64,000 bases of DNA from Brucella intermedia LMG 3301 (GCF_000182645.1 NZ_ACQA01000003.1:1-64000), one strand, 5' to 3'; positions 27,974 through 37,688 are shown, counted from the first letter of the stretch. Notes: generated by a model from the sequence alone, not told the origin. A program made the numbers and translations.

Positions 27974-28090
27974 GTGACCGAGTCTACGCCGTCGTTGCCG
28001 GCGGGCGGCCCCGACAGGAGGCGCTGTGGGCGGAACCCGTGCGATCCCTGGACTATTCAGGCAAGAGCGGCTCATGGGAGCCGCTTTTTG
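27974..28090 (+). ncRNA. possible small RNA ending at an orphan terminator
   Basis: Between two minus-strand genes, a perfect 8-base stem AGCGGCTC-ATGG-GAGCCGCT at 28066-28085 ends in five T on the plus strand. Upstream are GC-rich, foldable bases (for example CGCCG/CGGCG near 27990) but no open reading frame of interest. A plus-strand small RNA of roughly 100-120 bases would fit. The 5' end is not defined by sequence. Confidence 0.35.
28066..28089 (+). terminator. orphan rho-independent terminator
   Basis: A perfect 8-base stem with an ATGG loop followed by TTTTT. No plus-strand protein gene lies upstream, so it supports the candidate small RNA. Confidence 0.75.
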
Positions 28091-28120
28091 ATCGCTCTCG
28101 CCAACCGTCTTTTCGCACGG

Positions 28121-28430
28121 CTAGCGCACCTCAAGGACTTCGCCGGTGCGACGATCTATGACAACACGCATCTCGTCGTCGCGACGGTCCAGTCCTCGGA
28201 CAACATAAACGTTTCTGCGCCTTGAGATGCTTTCAACTTCATCCATCCCTTCGCTGCGCGCGATCCGGGCGGGCCCTGCGTTCGCTGATTTCCTCGCGAC
28301 CGTAACGTCGATCTCCATCCGGATTGACCTGGATACCGTTTGGGCCGATTTCAATACTCTGCGCATGTGCGGGAACAGTTGGAATGAAAGCCGATAGTAC
28401 CAAAGCTGCGATTGCCGGGAACTTGTACAT
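28121..28430 (-). pseudogene. small secreted protein, frameshifted
   Basis: Two minus-strand frames appear to encode one secreted protein of about 100 residues. The first gives a Sec signal peptide (MYKFPAIAALVLSAFIPT... cleaved after AHA) and QSIEIGPNGIQVNPDGDRRYG. The second gives EGMDEVESISRRRNVYVVRG and ends RTGEVLEVR. Removing one C from a CCC run near 28270-28275 joins them as ERRARRIARSEGMDEV. AAGGAT precedes the start at 28430. The family is small, Arg-rich and PepSY-like in its last 30 residues; function unknown. Confidence 0.6.
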
Positions 28431-28690
28431 GGCAGTTATCCTTGCTCGTTTCACGCCCGCCGTCGACATCAACCGATAAGTGCGTCACCAGTTCCCGTGG
28501 TGGCGGTCAACTCCTTCTAACACTGCGAAGATATCGTGATGAGAAGTGCAATCGGTTTTGCTGTGTCAGGTCTGTCATGGGGCCAGAACCGTGAACGCTT
28601 CCCTCTATCTTGCCGTCTTGACAGTACTGCATACACAGCACTACGCTGCAGTAACACGGCAGATTTTTACTGAAGTGAGGGGAGGAATTC

Positions 28691-29671
28691 ATGACTAAAA
28701 GTTCAATTATTACAGGACTGGGTCGGGTTTCAATTTCACGGCGCCAGTTTATAACATCGAGCGCACTGGGCACCGGTGCTCTGCTTCTACCGTCCTTGCC
28801 GTCTTTTGCCGCGGACAAGCCCAAAGTGGGTCTGGTCATGAAGTCGCTCGCCAATGAGTTCTTCAAGCAGATGCAGGCAGGTGCCGAGGACTATGCCGCC
28901 AAAAACACCGACAAGTTCTCTTTCGCCGCTGTCGGAATGAAGGATGAACGGGATTTCGCCGCACAGGTCGATGCAGTCGAGAATTTCGTCACGCAGCAGT
29001 TCAATGTGATCGTGCTGGCTCCGGCGGATTCCAAGGCGATGGTAACGCCGGTCAAAAAGGCTCTGGAAGCCGGCATCAAGGTCATCAACATCGACGTGGC
29101 GCTGGATGAGGAGGCGAAAAAGCAGGCCGGTGTCGATCTTGCCTTTTTCGGTCCCGATAACCGCGAGGGTGCAAAGCTCGCAGGCTTGGCGCTTGCCAAG
29201 GAACTGGGCAAGGGCGGCAAGGTGGTTATCCTCGAAGGCAATCCCGAGGCCGACAACGCCAAGGAACGCAAGAAGGGGTTTGACGATGCCGTGGCCGAGG
29301 GCGGCCTGACGCTGCTCGATTCCAAGACGGCGCATTGGGAAACGGAAGAAGCCAACACGCTGATGACCAATTTCCTGACGCAATATCAGGACATTCAAGG
29401 CGTGATGGCAGCCAACGACTCCATGGCGCTCGGCGTGGTGAAGGCGCTGGATGCCGCTGGAAAATCGGGGCAGATCAAGGTGGTGGGCTTCGACAATATT
29501 CCCGCCGTCCAGCCGTTGATCAAGGATGGCAAGATGCTTGCCACTGTCGATCAGTTCGGGGCGCAGATGGCAGCCATGGGCATTGATTACGGTCTCAAGG
29601 AGCTGGCGGGCGAGAAATTTTCCGGCTGGGTCAAGACGGATATCAAACTCATCACCGCCAAGGATCTCTGA
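28691..29671 (+). CDS. sugar ABC transporter substrate-binding protein (RbsB-like)
   Basis: A 326-residue periplasmic binding protein of the ribose/galactose type (CUT2). The N-terminus has a twin-arginine motif SRRQFI followed by a hydrophobic stretch and cleavage near SFAADKPK, so Tat export is likely. The mature protein shows VGLVMKSLANEFFKQMQAG and GFDNIPAVQPLI, usual for the family. GAGGGGAGGA precedes the ATG. It heads a three-gene ABC operon facing a nucleoside hydrolase, so a nucleoside or ribose-like ligand is plausible. Confidence 0.92.
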   Translation: MTKSSIITGLGRVSISRRQFITSSALGTGALLLPSLPSFAADKPKVGLVMKSLANEFFKQMQAGAEDYAAKNTDKFSFAAVGMKDERDFAAQVDAVENFVTQQFNVIVLAPADSKAMVTPVKKALEAGIKVINIDVALDEEAKKQAGVDLAFFGPDNREGAKLAGLALAKELGKGGKVVILEGNPEADNAKERKKGFDDAVAEGGLTLLDSKTAHWETEEANTLMTNFLTQYQDIQGVMAANDSMALGVVKALDAAGKSGQIKVVGFDNIPAVQPLIKDGKMLATVDQFGAQMAAMGIDYGLKELAGEKFSGWVKTDIKLITAKDL

Positions 29672-29736
29672 AACATGCCAATCATAGAGCGGCGCTCCAA
29701 GCGCCGCTCCGCTTCACCCGGCAGGCAGGAAAAGAC

Positions 29737-31242
29737 ATGCAGTCAGCCGACGCCATTTTAAGATTGGAAAATGTCGGCAAGACCTTTCCGGGTGTGGTTG
29801 CGTTGAACGGTATCACGCTGGAACTGCAGCGCGGCGAGACACATATCATCCTGGGCGAAAACGGCGCCGGAAAGTCCACCCTCATCAAGCTTCTCGCCGG
29901 CATATATCAGCCCGATTCCGGCGAGATTTTTCTGAACGGCCAGCCCTACAACCCAAAGACCCCGCACGACGCGCAGGTTCAGGGTATTCGCATCGTTCAT
30001 CAGGAACTCAACTTGCTGTCGCATCTTTCCATCGCCGAAAACCTGATGCTGGAAAGCCTTCCGAGGCGCTTTGGGATCATGGATCGGGCAAGGCTGAACC
30101 GGCGCGCCGAAGAGCTTCTCGCCGAGGTAGGTCTGGCGGTCGATCCGCGGATGCCGGTCTCGGAGCTGGGCGTTGCGCAAATGCAGTTGGTCGAAATCGC
30201 CAAGGCGCTTGGTTATGACAGCAAACTACTGGTTCTGGACGAGCCGACGGCGACGTTGACGCCACCGGAAATTGAGCGGCTGTTTGCGATCATCAAGCGC
30301 CTGAAGGCGAAAGGCGTCACCATCATCTACATCTCACACCGTCTGCACGAGGTCTTCGAGATCGGTGACCGCGTAACGGTGTTGCGCAACGGGCGGCTGG
30401 TGGAGACACGCGACCTGCAGGGGTTGAGCGTGCCGCATCTGGTGCGCATGATGATCGGCCGCGACATCGCGGATGAATACGGCTTCAATGCTGATATCAA
30501 GCCTGGTACCGTCGCCTTGTCGGTGAGGAATGTCAGGCGCAACAACGGCGCCCCGCCGGTTTCGTTTTCGGTGCGCCATGGAGAAATTCTCGGCGTCGCC
30601 GGTTTGGTCGGATCAGGCCGCACCGAGGTGATGCGCGCAATCTTCGGCGCCGATCCAAGATCGGCAGGGGAAATCGATATCGATGGTAGGCCGGTAGACA
30701 TCCGTGATCCGCGCGATGCGGTGCGCAACGGCCTTGGCTTCCTGACCGAAGATCGCAAGACCCAGGGGCTTCTGCTGGATATGCCCGTCTATATCAACGC
30801 CACGATCACCGACCTCAAAAAAATCTCGAATGGCGGTCTGCTGGACCGTAGCGTCGAGAAAGGTGCCGTGGCTGAGCTGGTCGAGCGGTTGCGCGTCAAG
30901 ACGGCATCCATCGACACGCCGGTGCGTAATCTCTCCGGCGGCAATCAGCAAAAGGTGGTTCTGGCAAAATGGCTGTTTCGTGGGTCGTCCACGCTGATAC
31001 TCGATGAACCGACACGCGGGGTTGATGTCGGCGCCAGGCGCGAGATTTATCAACTCCTGTGGATGCTTGCCGCCAACCAGAAGGCAATCATCATGATTTC
31101 CTCGGACCTGCCCGAGCTTATCGGCATGTGTCACCGCATCATCGTCTTCTCCAACGGCAAACTGGTGGGGGAACTTGACCGGTCGCAATTCGACCAGGAA
31201 CGTATTCTCTCGCTCGCTTATCAGGAGCATGTTCACGCATGA
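29737..31242 (+). CDS. sugar ABC transporter ATP-binding protein (RbsA-like, two ABC domains)
   Basis: A 501-residue protein with two fused ATPase domains, typical of CUT2 systems. Domain 1 has Walker A LGENGAGKSTLIKLLAG and Walker B LVLDEPTATL, with a degenerate signature (SELGVAQMQLVEIAKAL). Domain 2 has a degenerate Walker A (VAGLVGSGRTEVMRAIFG) but a good signature LSGGNQQKVVLAKWL and Walker B LILDEPTRGVDVG. This asymmetry is normal for the family. Its stop overlaps the permease start by ATGA. Confidence 0.95.
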   Translation: MQSADAILRLENVGKTFPGVVALNGITLELQRGETHIILGENGAGKSTLIKLLAGIYQPDSGEIFLNGQPYNPKTPHDAQVQGIRIVHQELNLLSHLSIAENLMLESLPRRFGIMDRARLNRRAEELLAEVGLAVDPRMPVSELGVAQMQLVEIAKALGYDSKLLVLDEPTATLTPPEIERLFAIIKRLKAKGVTIIYISHRLHEVFEIGDRVTVLRNGRLVETRDLQGLSVPHLVRMMIGRDIADEYGFNADIKPGTVALSVRNVRRNNGAPPVSFSVRHGEILGVAGLVGSGRTEVMRAIFGADPRSAGEIDIDGRPVDIRDPRDAVRNGLGFLTEDRKTQGLLLDMPVYINATITDLKKISNGGLLDRSVEKGAVAELVERLRVKTASIDTPVRNLSGGNQQKVVLAKWLFRGSSTLILDEPTRGVDVGARREIYQLLWMLAANQKAIIMISSDLPELIGMCHRIIVFSNGKLVGELDRSQFDQERILSLAYQEHVHA

Positions 31243-32252
31243 CGGAACCCACTTCTCCATCTGTCCAACAATCCGACGCTGTCGATCGCCAGAAACTGAA
31301 GCGCTTCCTGCTGCGTGATGCGGGTGTGTTTCTGGCGTTGATCCTGATAACGCTGGTATTTTCCTTCACCGCGCCCTATTTCGCAACGCCGGGCAACGCG
31401 CTCAAGATTTTCGTTCAGATCGCCATCAACACGGTTCTTGCGGCAGGCATGACCTTCGTTATTCTGACCGGCGGCATAGACCTTTCCGTTGGCTCGGTGC
31501 TTGCCTTATGCACGGTCGTGGGCGCACTTATCATGACCTCCGGTCTGGAGCCCGCCTTGTCGATCCCGCTCGCCGTTCTGGCATGCATTGCCGTCGGTGG
31601 GCTTTGCGGGTTCATCAACGGCAAGGTGTCGACCTACTGGAAAATCCCGTCGTTTATTGTCACGCTGGGCATGCTCAATATCGCCGCCGGTGCGGCACGT
31701 GTGGTGTCGAACAACTCCACCATTACCGGGCTTCCGCAAGGGTTTGTCGATTTCGGGAATCTGATAGTCGGTGGCTTCCTGCCTTCGATCTTCCTGATCG
31801 CGGTGGCAGTGATCGCTGTCGGCTGGTTCGTTCTCCGCTTTACGGTTTTCGGTCGCATGATCTATGCGGTCGGCGCCAATGACGAGGCGGTGCGCCTTTC
31901 GGGACATAATCCCGATGCATACAAGATCGCTGCGTTTGTCATTTCCGGCGTCACCGCCGGTATTGCTGCGATTGTCTATCTGCTGCGGCTGAACATTGGA
32001 AGCCCGATTGCTGGCGTCGGTTATGAACTCAACGCGATAGCAGCCGTCATCATCGGTGGGACGAGCCTGTTCGGCGGCAAGGGATCAATCGTGGGGACGC
32101 TGGCCGGTGCCTGCATCCTGCAGGTTTTGGCTACCGGCCTGCAATTGCTCGGCATCGGTGACAATTACAAACCGATCATTATCGGTACGGTGATCATCCT
32201 CGCGGTTATTGTCGATACCTATCGCGAAAGGTTGTTGCGGCGTATTCGCTGA
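31239..32252 (+). CDS. sugar ABC transporter permease (RbsC-like)
   Basis: A 337-residue membrane protein with about ten segments. GGIDLSVGSVLAL (about residues 73-85) and the C-terminal IIGGTSLFGGKGSIVGTLAGA are hallmark CUT2 permease motifs. The start overlaps the ATPase stop. A terminator follows 20 bases downstream, ending the three-gene operon. Confidence 0.95.
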   Translation: MTEPTSPSVQQSDAVDRQKLKRFLLRDAGVFLALILITLVFSFTAPYFATPGNALKIFVQIAINTVLAAGMTFVILTGGIDLSVGSVLALCTVVGALIMTSGLEPALSIPLAVLACIAVGGLCGFINGKVSTYWKIPSFIVTLGMLNIAAGAARVVSNNSTITGLPQGFVDFGNLIVGGFLPSIFLIAVAVIAVGWFVLRFTVFGRMIYAVGANDEAVRLSGHNPDAYKIAAFVISGVTAGIAAIVYLLRLNIGSPIAGVGYELNAIAAVIIGGTSLFGGKGSIVGTLAGACILQVLATGLQLLGIGDNYKPIIIGTVIILAVIVDTYRERLLRRIR

Positions 32253-32271
32253 CCGCACCATGAAAGGCTTC

Positions 32272-32309
32272 AACCCGGCGTTTTGCGTTTCGCACCGCGC
32301 CGGGTTTTG
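32272..32309 (+). terminator. terminator of the CUT2 ABC operon
   Basis: AACCCGGCG at 32272-32280 pairs with CGCCGGGTT at 32298-32306 and is followed by TT. It lies between the permease and the convergent nucleoside hydrolase and may serve both. Confidence 0.75.
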
Positions 32310-32317
32310 GATTACGC

Positions 32318-33580
32318 CTATTTCTTTGTGGCGGTTGTCAGGGGGACAACGATCTTTTTCCAGAACTTGTCTTCGTCGATGTAGTTCTGAATGGCGGCCT
32401 TCTGAGTGCCTACCGGTCCCCGTCTTGCCTCACCATTGCCTCCAATATCGTTGTTGGTGAACGCAAGGCTTCGGCCATAGTCCAGGCCCATCTCAGTGTT
32501 CACGTCCACATAAACGCCGGTAGCAGGCGCAGATGTTCCATCCTTGGGACGAGGCGCATTGTTCCATGCGAGCACAATCGAGGGGTCGATGACATAAGCG
32601 GCTGCAAACAGGTCCCATACATTGTCGGGCCCGAAAGTGGTTCCGCCTTCCGCCTTGATCCGCTCCTCCCGGGCAAGCCAGAGTTTCTGAATGCCCGGAA
32701 CGCTGCCGTCGACCATTTTTCGATAGAGGTCTTCCGGCATTCCGCCCGTATGTTCATTGGCCTCCAGACCCGAAATCACCTGATTTCCATACGCCTTGAA
32801 AGTTTCGGAATTTGGATCGCCCCATTTCGACCGGACGCTGATCTTGGCGGCTTCAGGGTCGGCCCACCAGTTGAACTCCGCCGATGCTGACGAATTTCCG
32901 GGTACATAGAAAGCACCGCCCATATAGACGATTTCGGCGACCTTCGACGGAAAGCTTGGGTCCTTGAGAATGGCGCGTGCGATATTGGTGAGTGGGCCGA
33001 TGGCTACCAGTTTGACCTGGCCGGGATATTTATTGACTGTATCGACCAGAAAATCGACGGCGTCCCTGTTGCCATCCGGGTCGGGATTATCCAGGCCATA
33101 AACCCGCTTGTAGGATGGCGCTTCGCCATATTTGTGTTTGTAAACGTCGGACCATTTTGCCGTGGGGTCGGCATCGATCTCGTTGCCCGCATCCGGTCGC
33201 AGATAGCCGCCCCAACCGGTGATGGGGCTGATCTGCAATTCTGCCGCGAGCACTTCCGGCGTGGCTTTGTTCCCTCGCCAGTTGCGAATGCCGTATCGGC
33301 TGCCTTCATAGATAGGCACGTCGGAGCCAAGCGCCTCCAACTGTCGGACACCCGCGGCCACGCCGGCCGGCATGGGCGTGTTTCCGGACACGACCGTCAC
33401 GCCGAGCAGGTCGATGTTGGGAGCCCGCTCAAGCAGAAGCATGGCGGTGCCATCGTCGAAGAGTTCGACCATGTCCGCGTCCAGAATAACTTTTGTGCGG
33501 GATTCCTGCGAGAATGCGACGCCGGATACTGCCAGCGAGCAAGTCAAAGTCCAGGCAAAGATAGACGGCCTGATATCCAT
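32318..33580 (-). CDS. secreted inosine-uridine-type nucleoside hydrolase
   Basis: A 420-residue nucleoside N-ribohydrolase with a Sec signal peptide (residues 1-24, ending GVAFS-QES). The Ca2+-binding N-terminal loop reads ILDADMVELFDDG, a variant of the longer DxDMGxxxDD form with Val in place of Gly. FNWWADPEAAK, the ligand-binding DPEAA block, is present. It should release ribose and base outside the cytoplasm. Facing a ribose-type ABC importer, it suggests nucleoside scavenging. It ends nine bases before the importer terminator. Confidence 0.88.
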   Translation of the reverse strand: MDIRPSIFAWTLTCSLAVSGVAFSQESRTKVILDADMVELFDDGTAMLLLERAPNIDLLGVTVVSGNTPMPAGVAAGVRQLEALGSDVPIYEGSRYGIRNWRGNKATPEVLAAELQISPITGWGGYLRPDAGNEIDADPTAKWSDVYKHKYGEAPSYKRVYGLDNPDPDGNRDAVDFLVDTVNKYPGQVKLVAIGPLTNIARAILKDPSFPSKVAEIVYMGGAFYVPGNSSASAEFNWWADPEAAKISVRSKWGDPNSETFKAYGNQVISGLEANEHTGGMPEDLYRKMVDGSVPGIQKLWLAREERIKAEGGTTFGPDNVWDLFAAAYVIDPSIVLAWNNAPRPKDGTSAPATGVYVDVNTEMGLDYGRSLAFTNNDIGGNGEARRGPVGTQKAAIQNYIDEDKFWKKIVVPLTTATKK

Positions 33581-33809
33581 TCTGTCCTCCCTCTATGGTA
33601 AGTCGCGTGGGTAAAACGCTGCATCAGAATAGGATATTATGCAGTTTTTCTTGTCAATGTAAGTATATTTAAAATTATATATCGTAAAGGACTGCAATTA
33701 AGTGGTTTGTGAAATAAGGGCCTAATCTTGAGACCCCATTACCGCGAAACAATCCGACGTGGGTCGCCGGTCGGCGTAACAGGCCGACCGATGAAGTTTT
33801 TTACCAGCC

Positions 33810-35531
33810 TTACTTTTGCCAGCTCTTGACCAGTTCATCGTAATTGACGGTGATTGGCTTTTCCTTCTCGTTTTCGATCTTCAGCTGCGGAGCGAGATTG
33901 CCCTTGGAAACGGCATCCTTGTTCCAGAACTCGATGTCATGTTCCTCGGCGAGCTTCGGTCCGATGTCACCCTGAACCCCGGCGCGCTCCAGACGAGAGA
34001 GGACTTTTTCCTGTTCGGCGCAAAGGGAATCCATCGCTTCCTGTGCCGTCTTTGCGCCGGAAGACGCATCGCCGATCGCCTGCCACCACAGCTGAGCCAG
34101 CTTCGGATAGTCGGGTACGTTAGTGCCGGTCGGCGACCATTGCACGCGGGCCGGAGAACGATAGAACTCGACCAGACCACCAAGTTTCGGTCCGCGATCC
34201 GTGAAGCTTTGATGATGGATCGTGGAATCGCGGATGAAGGTCAGTCCCACATGGCTCTTCTTCACATCGACTGTCTTCGACGTGACAAACTGCGCATAGA
34301 GCCACGCGGCCTTGGCGCGGTCATCTGGCGTGGACTTCATCAGCGTCCAGGAGCCAACGTCCTGATAGCCAAGCTTCATGCCGTCTTTCCAGTAAACACC
34401 GTGCGGCGAGGGGGCAACGCGCCACTTCGGCGTTCCGTCCTCATTCACGACGGGGAGACCTGGTTTGGCCATGTCCGCAGTGAATGCCGTGTACCAGAAA
34501 ATCTGCTGGGCGATGTTGCCCTGCGAAGGAACGGGACCGGATTCGGAGAAGGTCATGCCTTGCGCTTCCGCTGGAGCATAGGCCTTGATCCAGTCCAGAT
34601 ATTTTTGGATCGCATAGACTGAAGCTGGTCCGTTGGTGTCGCCGCCGCGTGCGACGCACGAACCGACCGGACGCGACTGGTCATCGACCTTGATGCCCCA
34701 TTCATCGACCGGCAGGCCGTTCGGCAAGCCCCGGTCACCGTTGCCGGCCATGGAAAGCCACGCATCGGTAAAGCGCCAGCCGAGTGACGGGTCCTTCTTG
34801 CCATAGTCCATATGGCCATAGACCTTCTTGCCATCGATTTCGCGACCGGTGAAGAACGCGGCAATATCCTCATATGCCGACCAGTTAACGGGAACGCCAA
34901 GGTCATAACCATACTTCGCCTTGAAGTCGGCCTTGTTCTTTTCATCGTTGAACCAGTCGTAACGGAACCAGTAGAGGTTCGCGAATTGCTGGTCGGGAAG
35001 CTGATAGAGCTTCTTGTCGGGAGCGGTGGTGAACTTGCTGCCGATGAAATCGTCCAGATCAAGGCCCGGATTGGTAACGTCCTTGCCCTCATTGGCCATG
35101 AAGTCGGTCAGGTTGCGGACCTGCTGGTACCGCCAGTGCGTGCCGATGAGGTCGGAGTCGTTGACCCAGCCGTCATAGAGATTCTGACCGGTCTGCATCT
35201 GCGTCTGGATTTTCTCGACGACATCCCCTTCCTGGATAATGTCGTGCGTGACCTTGATACCGGTAATGGCGGTAAAAGCGGGGGCCAGCACCTTGGATTC
35301 ATAGTCGTGGGTGGTCAGGGATTCGGAAACGACCTTGATGTCCATGCCCTGGAAGGGCTTGGCTGCATCGATGAACCATTGCATTTCCTTTTCCTGGTCG
35401 GCGCGCGAAAGGGATGAAAGGTCACCGATTTCCTTGTCGAGAAACTGCTTTGCCTCATCCATTCCTGCTGAAGCTGCGCCTGTCATTGCCAGCACGATGA
35501 GTGCCGTAGTCGTCATTAGATGCCGTCGCAT
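33810..35531 (-). CDS. glpV: glycerol ABC transporter substrate-binding protein
   Basis: A 573-residue periplasmic protein with a signal peptide cleaved near GAASAG (residues 18-23). It is unusually long for a solute-binding protein, as expected for GlpV. Features such as MQTGQNLYDGWVNDSDLIG and SESGPVPSQGNIAQQIFWYTAFT are characteristic. GGGAGGATC precedes the ATG at 35531; the frame is open far upstream across glpU and is not used there. It ends the gene set glpS-T-P-Q-U-V, the glycerol importer described in Rhizobium leguminosarum. Confidence 0.9.
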   Translation of the reverse strand: MRRHLMTTTALIVLAMTGAASAGMDEAKQFLDKEIGDLSSLSRADQEKEMQWFIDAAKPFQGMDIKVVSESLTTHDYESKVLAPAFTAITGIKVTHDIIQEGDVVEKIQTQMQTGQNLYDGWVNDSDLIGTHWRYQQVRNLTDFMANEGKDVTNPGLDLDDFIGSKFTTAPDKKLYQLPDQQFANLYWFRYDWFNDEKNKADFKAKYGYDLGVPVNWSAYEDIAAFFTGREIDGKKVYGHMDYGKKDPSLGWRFTDAWLSMAGNGDRGLPNGLPVDEWGIKVDDQSRPVGSCVARGGDTNGPASVYAIQKYLDWIKAYAPAEAQGMTFSESGPVPSQGNIAQQIFWYTAFTADMAKPGLPVVNEDGTPKWRVAPSPHGVYWKDGMKLGYQDVGSWTLMKSTPDDRAKAAWLYAQFVTSKTVDVKKSHVGLTFIRDSTIHHQSFTDRGPKLGGLVEFYRSPARVQWSPTGTNVPDYPKLAQLWWQAIGDASSGAKTAQEAMDSLCAEQEKVLSRLERAGVQGDIGPKLAEEHDIEFWNKDAVSKGNLAPQLKIENEKEKPITVNYDELVKSWQK

Positions 35532-35632
35532 GTTGATCCTCCCAAAGCTTGCGAGTGCATATCGACTTTCGGGCGCGGTATGTCCCCCGGGCCCACTACT
35601 GCATGAAGCGGACGTATTCCGCTTCGGACACC

Positions 35633-35926
35633 TTAAACAAAGCGAAATACGCCAATGGCGTAGACCACCGAGAGGGCGACAGCCCACCACAGGTTCGGAC
35701 CAACCAGTCCAAGCCATGCCAGATTGATGAATGCGCTGCCGAGTAACGAAATGAACAGACGGTCGCCGCGTGTGGTCTCGAACCCCAGGATGCCGTTGCG
35801 TGGTGCGCCTCCGGGGGAAGCATATTCCCAGACACCCATTCCAACGAGCAGGGCGGCGATACCGCAGAAAAAAGCGGCGGTCTGCCAGGTCCAGGCCATC
35901 CATGAGAAGTCGGGCAGATGAAACAT
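35633..35926 (-). CDS. glpU: DUF2160 small membrane protein of the glycerol ABC system
   Basis: A 97-residue membrane protein with about three segments, MFHLPDFSWMAWTWQTAAFF at the start, then WEYASPGG and RGDRLFISLLGSAFINLAWLGL. This is the DUF2160 family found in glp ABC operons. The ATG at 35926 is preceded by GGGAGG and starts one base after the glpQ stop. Its function within the transporter is not known. Confidence 0.88.
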   Translation of the reverse strand: MFHLPDFSWMAWTWQTAAFFCGIAALLVGMGVWEYASPGGAPRNGILGFETTRGDRLFISLLGSAFINLAWLGLVGPNLWWAVALSVVYAIGVFRFV

Positions 35927-35927
35927 G

Positions 35928-36818
35928 TCAGACCCTCCCCAGGGCGAAGCCCTTGGCGATGTAATTGCGGACAAACCAGATCACGAGTGCGCCGGGTATC
36001 AGCGTCAGAACGCCAGCGGCAGCGAGCAATCCCCAGTCCATTCCGGCAGCCGAAACAGTGCGTGTCATTGTGGCCGCGATGGGTTTCGCGTCCGTGGTCG
36101 TGAGGGTTCGTGCAATCAGCAGCTCGACCCATGAGAACATGAAACAGAAGAAGGCTGCCACGCCGATGCCTGATGCGATCAGCGGCATGAAGATCTTCAC
36201 GAAGAACTTTGGAAACGAATAGCCGTCGATATAGGCTGTCTCGTCGATTTCTTTCGGTACGCCGGACATGAAGCCCTCGAGAATCCAAACGGCCAGCGGC
36301 ACGTTGAACAGGCAATGCGCCAGTGCGACCGCAATATGCGTATCGATGAGCCCGAATGCCGAATAGAGCTGGAAGAACGGCAGGGCGAACACTGCCGGAG
36401 GCGCCATGCGGTTGGTCAGGAGCCAGAAGAAAAGATGTTTGTCTCCCAGGAAATGGTAACGCGAGAAGGCATAGGCCGCCGGTAATGCCACCGAGACTGA
36501 AATCACCATGTTCATGACAACATAGATGATCGAGTTGATATAACCCGAGTACCAGGCGGAGTCGGTGAAGATGGCGCGATAGTTTTGCAGCGTCGGCTCA
36601 TGCGGAAACAGCGTCAGCGACGTCAGGATTTCCTGATTGGTCTTGAAGCTCATATTGATGAGCCAATAGATCGGGATCAGAAGCAATATGATGTAGATTG
36701 TCGGTATAAGCCAGCCGAACCGCGACGTCTCGCGTCTGCTTACGTGCTGTCTGACGGCGCTGGCATCCGGTGCAATCGCATTCACGCGGCCCATAGAGGC
36801 TCCATGTACGGCGTTCAT
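35928..36818 (-). CDS. glpQ: glycerol ABC transporter permease
   Basis: A 296-residue, six-segment MalG-like permease with the EAA-loop region EIDETAYIDGYSFPKFFVKIFMPLI. AGGAGG precedes the ATG. It follows glpP with a single-base gap and pairs with it to form the channel. Confidence 0.92.
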   Translation of the reverse strand: MNAVHGASMGRVNAIAPDASAVRQHVSRRETSRFGWLIPTIYIILLLIPIYWLINMSFKTNQEILTSLTLFPHEPTLQNYRAIFTDSAWYSGYINSIIYVVMNMVISVSVALPAAYAFSRYHFLGDKHLFFWLLTNRMAPPAVFALPFFQLYSAFGLIDTHIAVALAHCLFNVPLAVWILEGFMSGVPKEIDETAYIDGYSFPKFFVKIFMPLIASGIGVAAFFCFMFSWVELLIARTLTTTDAKPIAATMTRTVSAAGMDWGLLAAAGVLTLIPGALVIWFVRNYIAKGFALGRV

Positions 36819-36819
36819 C

Positions 36820-37686
36820 TCATGCCTCCTGATCGTGGCTGGTCATGACGGTGTAGAACACCCATGACAGCAGCAGGATGATAAGGAAGTAGATCAACGA
36901 CATGGCCGCCGCCGGTCCAAGATCGAACTGCCCCAGCGCCATCTTGACCAGATCGATCGACAGAAATGTCGTCGAATTGCCTGGTCCGCCGCCCGTCACC
37001 ACGAACGGTTCGGTATAGATCATGAAGCTGTCCATGAAACGGAGCAGTACAGCAATCAGGAGAACGCGCTTCATCTTGGGCAGCTGGATGTAACGAAACA
37101 CCGAGAACCGCGAGGCTCCGTCAATCCTTGCGGCCTGATAGTAGGCATCGGGAATGGATACGAGGCTTGCATAGCACAACAGCACCACGAGGCTGGTCCA
37201 GTGCCATACGTCCATGAGGATGATCGTCACCCAGGCATCGAACGGATCGTTGACGTAATTGTAATCCAGCCCCAGCCAGTTGGCGTAATAGCCGAGCAGG
37301 CCGATGTCACTGCGCCCGAAAACCTGCCAGATCGTGCCGACCACGTTCCATGGTATCAGCAGGGGCAGTGCCATGGTGACGAGGCACACCGGAACCCAGA
37401 AACCCTTTTTGGGCATGTTGAGCGCAATCAGGATGCCGAGAGGTATCTGGATAGCCAGAACGATGAACGAAAAAATGAGATTACGCCCGAGCGCATCCCA
37501 GAAGCGGCTGGAGTGAAGAATCTGTTCGAACCAGTCTGTTCCGGCCCAGAAGAACTGATTATTGCCAAATGTATCCTGCACCGAATAGTTCACTACCGTC
37601 ATCAGCGGAATGACTGCGGAAAAGGCGACCAGCACCAGCACCGGCAGGACCATGAACCAGGCTTTGTTATTCCAGCTTTTCTCCAT
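36820..37686 (-). CDS. glpP: glycerol ABC transporter permease
   Basis: A 288-residue, six-segment MalF-like permease beginning MEKSWNNKAWFMVLPVLVLVAFSAVIPLM. Its EAA-loop region is SIPDAYYQAARIDGASRFSVFRYIQLPKM. Two bases separate it from glpT. Partner of GlpQ. Confidence 0.92.
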   Translation of the reverse strand: MEKSWNNKAWFMVLPVLVLVAFSAVIPLMTVVNYSVQDTFGNNQFFWAGTDWFEQILHSSRFWDALGRNLIFSFIVLAIQIPLGILIALNMPKKGFWVPVCLVTMALPLLIPWNVVGTIWQVFGRSDIGLLGYYANWLGLDYNYVNDPFDAWVTIILMDVWHWTSLVVLLCYASLVSIPDAYYQAARIDGASRFSVFRYIQLPKMKRVLLIAVLLRFMDSFMIYTEPFVVTGGGPGNSTTFLSIDLVKMALGQFDLGPAAAMSLIYFLIILLLSWVFYTVMTSHDQEA

Positions 37687-37688
37687 GG

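Noticed and set aside
35531-35903. Upstream extension of glpV
   Set aside because: It overlaps glpU and lacks signal-peptide character; GGGAGG and the signal peptide fix the start at 35531.
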